Shown: positions 35,372-41,185 of the stretch, piece by piece
Layout: each line of letters starts with the position of its first letter
How positions within the stretch are numbered: the first letter of the stretch is position 1
Assembly: GCA_016926235.1 (NCBI GenBank)
Contig: JAFGOZ010000299.1
Coordinates: 1-41,185, forward strand
Direction: 5' to 3'
Origin: Bacteroidales bacterium
GTDB taxonomy: Bacteria > Bacteroidota > Bacteroidia > Bacteroidales > UBA10428
Length of the DNA: 41,185 nt
The notes under the pieces: model-generated
What the model saw: the letters and a program-made list of their open reading frames with translations, nothing else
Told to the model about the DNA's origin: nothing
The model's database searches: none
Position numbers and translations under genes: made by a program

Positions 35372-35749
35372 TTATTCCTTCGCTTTTTTAGCAGATAATT
35401 TATACATAGTTTCCAGTTCCTTGGTAAGGTCTTCTTCATGCTTATTTACCATATCAATAGTAATCTGGTTAGCAGCTATCCATTCTTCACTGTTATTTTC
35501 ATCCACTCCTTTTTCAAAAACGAGGTTTTTAACCTGCTTTTTGTATTCTAAATAGAGCGTAACCTTTTTTTTATTAACGACACCTAATGTGGTTGATCCT
35601 TTAGTTATAGTATTCGCTCCACGAATGGATTCAAAATTTGTAACAATTTCATTCAGCATGGGTTGGTATGATTCTGGTAATTCCTGGCTGAAAAGTTGAG
35701 TATTAAGTGCGATTAAACCAAGAATCATGAGACTTTTAAGTATTTTCAT
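35372..35749 (-). CDS. Small exported protein of unknown function
   Basis: Protein of 125 residues, not recognised. Residues 1-21 are a clear signal peptide (KILKSLMILGLIALNTQLFSQ). The rest is short, Lys/Glu-rich and probably partly helical, ending in a basic KLSAKKAKE tail; there is no lipobox, so it is presumably periplasmic or secreted. The ATG at 35749 was chosen over one at 35791 because only it begins a signal peptide. A putative promoter box lies 40 bp upstream. The gene stands alone between the FAS1-SusCD operon and the ankyrin-like gene, both on the same strand but at a distance. Confidence 0.7.
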   Translation of the reverse strand: MKILKSLMILGLIALNTQLFSQELPESYQPMLNEIVTNFESIRGANTITKGSTTLGVVNKKKVTLYLEYKKQVKNLVFEKGVDENNSEEWIAANQITIDMVNKHEEDLTKELETMYKLSAKKAKE

Positions 35750-35788
35750 AATTGTATACTTTTGATAAATATTTCTGAAGCTAATATA

Positions 35789-35796
35789 CAAAAATA
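35789..35796 (-). promoter_or_regulatory. Putative -7 box of the small exported-protein gene
   Basis: It reads TATTTTTG on the minus strand and matches TAnnTTTG, 40 bp before the start at 35749. No TTTG was seen at the expected upstream spacing. Confidence 0.35.
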
Positions 35797-35898
35797 AGAA
35801 TAAACCATAACCTATATCTTTTTAAAACGAGTTAAAATATATCAGGCAAACGAGATATTATCAGGTATAATTTATAGCCTCAAATAAACATTTAAATT

Positions 35899-36549
35899 CT
35901 ACTCTTTAGCTTCAGTTGCGATAATTCGCCACACCCTCATAAAAGCACTGTCTTCATAATCCGGGTCAAATTTACCATATCGTTCCTCAGCTATTTGAAT
36001 AGCAGGTTTAGTATTCGCACCGGCTTGAATTAGCACTTTTGCTATTTCTGCAAATTTTAGGATATCAGCATCTTCAAGCAAACAATCAGATATGCGAAAC
36101 ATTACCAGTCGCAATGGTGTGGTAGGTTGAATTAATCCATCAGGCTCATCTTCATCCTTAAATAGTGTATAATTGGGATCTGCTCCCTGTTTCAGGCAAT
36201 ATTTAACAGCATTTATATCGTAACTTGAAACTGCCTGCATCAAAGCTTCATTTAGATCATATTGTTGCATTAGGTAAAAATACGAAGTATTCAGATAAAT
36301 AAAAGGAGTAATCCTCGTTATTTCATTAAAAAAAACAAATACCGGATAACCTAAAACAATAAATACAAATGTATTAAGGTAATGTAATGCTGGCATATCA
36401 TGTTTATAATAAAAACGGAATATAGTGGGCATAAAACGACTTTTTGCATAATCTGCAAATCTGAGATTGATTAATGACCCATTTTTATATAATGATTCAA
36501 AAAGATATAGATTATATTTGAGTATGAAATATATAAAAACTATATACAT
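35899..36549 (-). CDS. Ankyrin-like membrane protein
   Basis: Protein of up to 216 residues. A hydrophobic segment (LNTFVFIVLGYPVFVFF) lies near residues 58-75. The C-terminal half has ankyrin-type helices: NEALMQAVSSYDINAVKYCLKQGADPNYT, then after an insertion TPLRLVM and IAKVLIQAGANTKPA. Ankyrin repeats serve in protein binding; the partner is unknown. The start is uncertain. ATG 36549 leaves only 27 bp to the divergent GH127 start, too little for two promoters; an internal ATG at 36432 would shorten the protein to 177 residues and free space. Both starts keep the membrane segment. Confidence 0.6.
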   Translation of the reverse strand: MYIVFIYFILKYNLYLFESLYKNGSLINLRFADYAKSRFMPTIFRFYYKHDMPALHYLNTFVFIVLGYPVFVFFNEITRITPFIYLNTSYFYLMQQYDLNEALMQAVSSYDINAVKYCLKQGADPNYTLFKDEDEPDGLIQPTTPLRLVMFRISDCLLEDADILKFAEIAKVLIQAGANTKPAIQIAEERYGKFDPDYEDSAFMRVWRIIATEAKE

Positions 36550-36576
36550 ATTCAATTAACCTAAAATGATCATAAA

Positions 36577-38538
36577 ATGAAATTTCCAATCTTTATGGTT
36601 GCATTGTCAATTCTTATCTTGTGTGGATGTGCTAGAAATACACAAGAAATCCCACAAATAACGATGAACTATCCCGTCAAAGGTATTTCCTTTAATAAAG
36701 TCCATATAAATGATAGCTTTTGGCTACCAAAGATTGAAACCAACCGTGTTGCAACAATACCTGCTTCATTTAAAAAATGTGAAGAAATGGGCCGGCTGGA
36801 AAGTTTCCTGATAGCAGGAGGCAAAATGGCAGGACAAGTGAGAGGAAAGATGCCTTTTGATGATACGGATGTCTATAAAATAATTGAGGGTGCTTCCTAC
36901 TCCATGTCCACCATACCTGATGCCAAACTGGATGCGTATGTTGATTCATTAATAGCCATAATAGCATGCGCACAGGAAGAAGATGGCTACCTTACAACAT
37001 ATAAAACTATAGATACGGCATATGCTCCTGCTCCATGGTGCCCTCCGGGAAAAAGATGGGAACATCTGGGATGCAGCCATGAGCTATACAACAGTGGTCA
37101 TATGTTTGAGGCTGCAGCTGCGCATTACCTGGCTACAGGTAAACGTAACTTTTTAGATATAGCTACAAAAAATGCTGATCTGTTAGTAAAAGTATTTCTT
37201 CATGAAAAAACAAACCAGGTGCCAGGGCATCAAATTGTTGAAACCGGTCTGATTAAACTTTATCTGATTACAGGCAAAAAGGATTATCTTGATTTAGCAC
37301 GTCATTTCTTGGATATACGCGGAGATAGCACAATCCGCGGTGAATCATGGGGACCATACAGCCAGGATCATATGCCTGTAACACAGCAGGAAGAAGCCGT
37401 TGGTCATGCTGTACGAGCTGCATACATGTATGCAGGTATGACTGACATTGCTGCACTATATAATGATTCAGCATATAGAGAAGCAGTGGATAAAATATGG
37501 GATAATGTGGTTTCCAAAAAAATCTATATCACAGGAGGAATAGGTGCTTTACATCAAGGCGAAGCATTTGGTGACAACTATGAATTGCCCAACCTTACTG
37601 CATATAACGAAACCTGTGCTGCCATTGCTAATGTATATTGGAATTATCGCATGTTTCTTCTGCACGGTGAAGCAAAATATATAGATGTACTTGAAAGAAG
37701 TTTATATAACGGAGTAATATCCGGCGTTTCCCTTGATGGAAAAACATTCTTCTATCCAAATCCACTTGAATGTGATATGCATTATAAATTCAACAGCGGA
37801 GAAACCCTTACCCGCCAGCCCTGGTTTGACTGTTCTTGTTGTCCCAGCAACCTGTGCCGTTTTATGCCTTCTGTACCAGGATACATTTATGCTCAAACAG
37901 ATACATCTATTTTTATAAACCTTTTTATTCAAAGCTCAACAGAAATGACCTTAAATGGTGTTTCTGTCGCCACCAAACAGGAAACGAACTACCCCTGGGA
38001 TGGGAAAATAAAGATCCATATTTCCTCCAAAGAAATATCGCATTTTACACTTCAGCTTCGTGTTCCCGGATGGGCTGTAAACCTGCCGCTTCCAGGTAAT
38101 TTATATACGTTTACTGACTTTAATAAAGTTAAGCCCGTTGTTAAGGTAAATGGCGTTGAATATAATTATCAACAAGAAGATGGATATGCCATAGTATCGG
38201 GAGATTGGAACCCGGGTGATATAGTTGAGTATGAATTACCAATGTATGTGAGAGAAGTAGAAGCTAATATGAATGTAAAAGCAGATAGCGGTCTTATAGC
38301 GTTGGTACGCGGACCTATAGTTTACTGTCTTGAGGAAAAAGACAATCCCAAATTTGATGAAGTACTCTTTTCGAATGATTTGGTACTTAATAGCAAATAT
38401 AATCCGGATTTGTTAAATGGAATTGAAGTTATTACGGCAAAAACGCCTGATGGTAATCCTGTTTTTACAGCTATTCCATACTATGTTTGGAATAACAGGG
38501 GCGCTAATAAGATGAGGGTTTGGTTACCGGAAATATAA
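36577..38538 (+). CDS. GH127 beta-L-arabinofuranosidase lipoprotein
   Basis: Lipoprotein enzyme of 653 residues (formerly DUF1680) with lipobox ILCGC. It is expected to release beta-L-arabinofuranose from plant glycans such as arabinan or rhamnogalacturonan II side chains or hydroxyproline-linked arabinosides. Compared with Bifidobacterium HypBA1, the key residues are present at matching spacing: general acid/base E329 (GEAFGDNYELPN), metal ligands E345 and C347 (YNETCA), nucleophile C421 and ligand C422 (DCSCCPSN). Residues about 30-460 form the (alpha/alpha)6 barrel and the remainder the beta-sandwiches. Its lipid anchor contrasts with the T9SS tails of the two pectinases in this window. 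It is divergent from the ankyrin-like gene and monocistronic. Confidence 0.92.
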   Translation: MKFPIFMVALSILILCGCARNTQEIPQITMNYPVKGISFNKVHINDSFWLPKIETNRVATIPASFKKCEEMGRLESFLIAGGKMAGQVRGKMPFDDTDVYKIIEGASYSMSTIPDAKLDAYVDSLIAIIACAQEEDGYLTTYKTIDTAYAPAPWCPPGKRWEHLGCSHELYNSGHMFEAAAAHYLATGKRNFLDIATKNADLLVKVFLHEKTNQVPGHQIVETGLIKLYLITGKKDYLDLARHFLDIRGDSTIRGESWGPYSQDHMPVTQQEEAVGHAVRAAYMYAGMTDIAALYNDSAYREAVDKIWDNVVSKKIYITGGIGALHQGEAFGDNYELPNLTAYNETCAAIANVYWNYRMFLLHGEAKYIDVLERSLYNGVISGVSLDGKTFFYPNPLECDMHYKFNSGETLTRQPWFDCSCCPSNLCRFMPSVPGYIYAQTDTSIFINLFIQSSTEMTLNGVSVATKQETNYPWDGKIKIHISSKEISHFTLQLRVPGWAVNLPLPGNLYTFTDFNKVKPVVKVNGVEYNYQQEDGYAIVSGDWNPGDIVEYELPMYVREVEANMNVKADSGLIALVRGPIVYCLEEKDNPKFDEVLFSNDLVLNSKYNPDLLNGIEVITAKTPDGNPVFTAIPYYVWNNRGANKMRVWLPEI

Positions 38539-38554
38539 CAAGAAGAAATAAAAA

Positions 38555-38596
38555 GTGTTGATTGCTTTCAATACTTACTATTTAATCAATCAACAC
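38555..38596 (-). terminator. Terminator between convergent genes
   Basis: A perfect 10-bp stem (38555-38564 with 38587-38596) has a 22-base loop. On the minus strand it runs into TTTT-ATTTCTT, fitting a terminator of the lipoprotein gene ending at 38620; it may also slow transcription coming from GH127. Confidence 0.55.
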
Positions 38597-38619
38597 CATC
38601 TATTTGCAGAATCTAACAA

Positions 38620-39510
38620 TTATTTTAATGTGCCACTTATAATTGTATTTTCAGGGATACCATAAACTTCCATTACCTCTTGCTTTTCAAGCTCTGCATC
38701 AGAACTCTTTTTCTTATCATCAGGAAATAAAGGAGACCAATCGCAAGTTACCGGCATACTTTGATCTCCACTGACCAGATCAAGGGCAATGGTTCCATCT
38801 CCTTCCATATAGCCTGTAAAGTCAAGGTCAACGTCAATGCTCGGGTTCAGGCTAAAAGTTAAATTATCCCCTATCGCTAAATCAATACTCTTATACATAG
38901 TACCAATAGTAAACGTGCGTGAGTCCATATAAAAGTATGAAATGGATTCTGCTTTTCCATCTTCAATTTCAAAACTAAAATATGCATAAATAGGCTCTGA
39001 GATGCCTCCGGACCAACAACCATCACGTATAGCGCCTGTTGTTGGTACAGCTTCTACCCAATCAACAACAATATTGGAGGTTTTCTTCACAACATTGTTT
39101 TCGGAATAGGTTATAGTTCCGGTTGCTTTTTTATCTGATCCAAAGGTTAAGCTAATGTTGACTTTTACATCCGTACTTTCGCCATCTATGGTAGTACTAG
39201 AAGTTAATGTTACAGTTGCTAAATCTGCCACAGAATAGGGCCCGTATGATTTATTTTTAACTGAAGTGCCTAAATAATCATCATCACTTGCTTCACATAT
39301 TATATTTACTTGTTCAATTTTATTTTCATCCACAACAATTGATAATTCTAAATTTCCGTCATACATACCTGTCCAAATACCTGCTTTGATACCTGTTGAA
39401 GCGGATTTATCATCATCATCATCGTCATCTTTTTTACACCCACTTAAGAGTATAATTGCTAATGCTGTAATGATTAGAGGATAGAATAGAAACCCTTTTC
39501 GATTTTTCAT
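38620..39510 (-). CDS. Lipoprotein of unknown function with Asp-rich export signal
   Basis: Lipoprotein of 296 residues, not recognised as a family. The lipobox is LLSGC at about residue 25, followed by KK and seven Asp. This acidic stretch just after the lipid cysteine resembles the lipoprotein export signal that sends Bacteroidota lipoproteins to the cell surface. The mature part is beta-rich with two similar halves: 'GIKAGIWTGMYDGNLELSIVV' and 'GAIRDGCWSGGISEPIYAYF' both open a strand set containing a G.W.G turn, so an internal duplication is likely. No catalytic motif is seen. It stands alone, converging with GH127. Confidence 0.75.
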   Translation of the reverse strand: MKNRKGFLFYPLIITALAIILLSGCKKDDDDDDDKSASTGIKAGIWTGMYDGNLELSIVVDENKIEQVNIICEASDDDYLGTSVKNKSYGPYSVADLATVTLTSSTTIDGESTDVKVNISLTFGSDKKATGTITYSENNVVKKTSNIVVDWVEAVPTTGAIRDGCWSGGISEPIYAYFSFEIEDGKAESISYFYMDSRTFTIGTMYKSIDLAIGDNLTFSLNPSIDVDLDFTGYMEGDGTIALDLVSGDQSMPVTCDWSPLFPDDKKKSSDAELEKQEVMEVYGIPENTIISGTLK

Positions 39511-39800
39511 AGTTTAATAGTTTTAGTTTGTAATTTAATCGTATATTTTCTGTTAAAGAAAAAATTGTTACTACATGTCTTATTGATATTTTATATATGA
39601 TATATGTCGTACATTCCATATTTATTAATCTTGAATCAGGTTTTATTTTATATAAGGTCTCCCATATATCTCTGCAGTTGGATAGGTCATAATAGTATAG
39701 AAGTTATTAATTAGTAACACTATTGCAAAAAGCAGAATGGAAAATGAAGTTTATCTATTTTTTTACTTCCGAATATAAAAGGTAGTATATGGGAATTGCT

Positions 39801-39830
39801 TTTGACTTAATTCTTCTACTACTAACTTTT
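39801..39830 (+). promoter_or_regulatory. Promoter-like pair before the signal-peptide remnant
   Basis: TTTG (39801-39804), an 18-bp spacer and TAACTTTT (39823-39830, 7 of 8 to TAnnTTTG) stand just before the remnant's ATG at 39843. The leader would be very short. Confidence 0.25.
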
Positions 39831-39842
39831 AAAAATATAAAA

Positions 39843-39935
39843 ATGAATACACTTAAAATTCCATGGCTTTGACTATTCTTCCTCGTTTCATTAACTTCAA
39901 TTTCAGGTCAAAACCTATACGAATTTATAAATTAA
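39843..39935 (+). pseudogene. Remnant of an exported-protein gene (signal peptide with stop)
   Basis: Read in one frame from the ATG: MNTLKIPWL, a TGA (39870-39872), then LFFLVSLTSISGQNLYEFIN and TAA. Without the TGA this is a normal Sec signal peptide with a hydrophobic core and an SxSG/Q cleavage site common in Bacteroidota. The frame ends right after the signal peptide, so the body of the gene is gone. Confidence 0.45.
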
Positions 39936-40097
39936 TATTTGATTTACAAATTTTTAGGTAGTTAATTTAATTTTATCTAACCATTTCGTTCGTCTGTATA
40001 AGATTAACAATTTTTGGATTAAAGAATTTTTTAAAATGAGAAAATCAGATTTTATTATGATGAATCAGAAATGACAAGAATAAAAAGGTTTTGAGTA

Positions 40098-40352
40098 TTA
40101 ACACCGACCTCTTACACAAGGACTATTAGTAATAAAAATGCCAAAAAAAGCACCTGTAAGAATACTTTTCACAATATCACCGGTTTCAATTACATTCATA
40201 TGTCTTCCTATTCCGAAGTAAAAAAGGAGAAATCCTGAAAGGGCACCAATAAGTGTATATACAAATGTTCGAATAAAATGCTTTGATTTCATTGTTCTTT
40301 TTATCCAATTTGATTCTGGTTCCAGCTCTAGTCTTTTAAATTTCATATGCAT
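40098..40352 (-). CDS. Small membrane protein of unknown function
   Basis: Protein of 84 residues with two hydrophobic stretches (FVYTLIGALSGFLLFYFGIG and IVKSILTGAFFGIFIT) behind a charged N-terminus. The end, NSPCVRGRC, has two cysteines. No family is recognised. It has the best promoter match of the window directly upstream, which supports it being a real gene despite its size. An ATG 6 bases downstream is an equally possible start. It lies 70 bp downstream of the DUF3592 gene on the same strand. Confidence 0.6.
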   Translation of the reverse strand: MHMKFKRLELEPESNWIKRTMKSKHFIRTFVYTLIGALSGFLLFYFGIGRHMNVIETGDIVKSILTGAFFGIFITNSPCVRGRC

Positions 40353-40375
40353 GCAATTATATATATATTTATATA

Positions 40376-40407
40376 CAAAAATACATAAAATATTTTAATT
40401 ATACAAA
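40376..40407 (-). promoter_or_regulatory. Consensus Bacteroidota promoter of the small membrane protein
   Basis: On the minus strand, TTTG (40407-40404), a 20-bp spacer and TATTTTTG (40383-40376) match the -33/-7 consensus fully, with the start codon 24 bp downstream. Confidence 0.5.
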
Positions 40408-40422
40408 GTAGAATCATTAAAA

Positions 40423-40941
40423 TTACAATATGCTATAATCCTCAGAACCGTCTGCTATTGAACCGGAACTCTTTTTTATATACTTTATAAGTCTCCAAGA
40501 TGTAATTACTATTAAAAGAGCTGTTATAGCACTCAAAATTGCCATCATCCATAAATAAGCGTTTGAGTTTGCTTGCTGTGCAGCAACCTCGATACGGGCA
40601 TATTCAGGATCATCCGGCATGTATTTTACAGGTACTATTTGTCCAATATCTGCAGACAAACCCAGATCAATGGGTGAATTATCAATAAATTCAACTTCCA
40701 CTCCATCCTGTGTTACAAACCTAACTTTAAAATCATATCTCATACGGCTGGCATCACCGTTTGTAGTTTCGTAAATTACATCTACTACAACACCTTCAGC
40801 ATATTGAGAATATTTTTCAAAATCGGCAAGATCCATTTTTGTTAACCGGTAACCTTTTAAACACATAAACAACATGAATGCTATAAATACAATAACGAGT
40901 AATCTCCATATAATTCCGAAAGTTCTTTGACTCTTTTTCAT
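40423..40941 (-). CDS. DUF3592-like membrane protein
   Basis: Protein of 172 residues with an N-terminal membrane helix at about 8-28 (IIWRLLVIVFIAFMLFMCL) and a second one at about 128-150 (LWMMAILSAITALLIVITSW). The ~100 residues between them form a beta domain: AEGVVVDVIYETTNG, YDFKVRFVTQDGVEVEF and IVPVKYMPDDPEYARIEV. The last motif (V.Y.P.DP..ARI) is the hallmark of DUF3592. The domain is expected outside the cytoplasm. Its role is unknown. The gene is followed by the 84-residue membrane protein, which seems to have its own promoter. Confidence 0.75.
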   Translation of the reverse strand: MKKSQRTFGIIWRLLVIVFIAFMLFMCLKGYRLTKMDLADFEKYSQYAEGVVVDVIYETTNGDASRMRYDFKVRFVTQDGVEVEFIDNSPIDLGLSADIGQIVPVKYMPDDPEYARIEVAAQQANSNAYLWMMAILSAITALLIVITSWRLIKYIKKSSGSIADGSEDYSIL

Positions 40942-41185
40942 AGCTTTGGGATTTTATTAATGATATACTAAATTTAACAAAAAAATTTTATCCATTTCAA
41001 ACCTGAATCTTTCAATTTAGAATATTGTTAATCAATTAGAGCAATATATATATTCTTATATTATTATTATATAGGTATTTAATATATTTATTTAAATATT
41101 TACATTAATATTATATGCTCCCATTAACTTTTTAAACTATTTCTTAAAGTATTGATTTTGTTTATTTTATTTACAATTTAGCAGC

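Larger units (their letters stand above)
39511..40097. other. 587-bp non-coding stretch with a gene remnant
   Basis: No intact gene was found. The part next to 39510 must hold the leader of the unknown lipoprotein gene, but no full promoter consensus was seen on the minus strand. A broken signal-peptide frame lies at 39843-39935. The rest is AT-rich without repeats of note. Confidence 0.6.

Noticed and set aside
39843..39872. TGA read as a recoded or readthrough codon
   Set aside because: No other gene in the window needs recoding, the frame ends 20 codons later, and no structure supports readthrough; a dead gene is simpler.
40036..40074. Short frame starting MRKSDF
   Set aside because: Only 12 codons, no signal peptide, no promoter match; chance in AT-rich DNA.
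1..41185. tRNA, rRNA, CRISPR arrays, transposases, phage genes
   Set aside because: None seen by reading both strands; no regular short repeats with spacers, and no integrase or transposase motifs in any plausible gene.
40942..41185. AT-rich right end as a replication origin or attachment site
   Set aside because: Only simple AT richness; no DnaA-box cluster, iterons or flanking integrase.

Overview
The window is a 41 kb piece of an AT-rich Bacteroidota chromosome. Support for this comes from two SusC/SusD pairs, an ECF sigma/FecR/TonB-receptor cascade of the Bacteroidota type, type IX secretion (T9SS) sorting domains on two pectinases, many lipoproteins whose signal peptides end just before Cys, and A/T-rich leaders without Shine-Dalgarno sequences. 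T9SS tails combined with SusCD suggest a free-living or environmental plant-polysaccharide degrader (for example Marinilabiliales or Cytophagales-like) rather than a gut Bacteroides. That placement is inference. No RNA genes, CRISPR arrays or transposase genes were seen.

Layout. 0.1-3.0 kb: an OmpA-family envelope protein with TPR and PD40 propeller repeats. 3.1-8.8 kb: pectin enzymes, namely a DUF4861-like protein (+), a GH28 polygalacturonase (-) and a PL1 pectate lyase (-); the last two are T9SS cargo. 9.0-14.2 kb (-): a four-gene operon of sigma factor, FecR anti-sigma, STN-bearing TonB receptor and DUF4249 lipoprotein, which is a complete surface-to-nucleus signalling line. 14.4-19.6 kb (+): a 1729-residue exported protein with about 27 TPRs and a C-terminal CHAT caspase-like protease, divergent from the sigma operon. 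19.6-34.8 kb (-): seven co-directional genes reading FAS1, SusC, SusD, FAS1, FAS1, SusC, SusD. 35.4-36.5 kb (-): a small exported protein and an ankyrin-like membrane protein. 36.6-38.5 kb (+): a GH127 beta-L-arabinofuranosidase lipoprotein with all metal and catalytic residues present. 38.6-41.2 kb (-): a surface-type lipoprotein of unknown function, a 0.6 kb stretch with one broken signal-peptide remnant, and two small membrane proteins.

How the genes may work together. GH28, PL1, GH127 and DUF4861 together point to pectin (homogalacturonan plus arabinan-bearing regions). The signalling operon can report receptor occupancy through STN and FecR. The FAS1-SusCD cluster is the most unusual part: two SusCD transporters with three multidomain fasciclin lipoproteins and no enzyme or regulator inside the operon. 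It looks like a tandemly duplicated cassette for capturing an unknown ligand. The TPR-CHAT protein ends 27 bp from the end of this operon, in convergent orientation.
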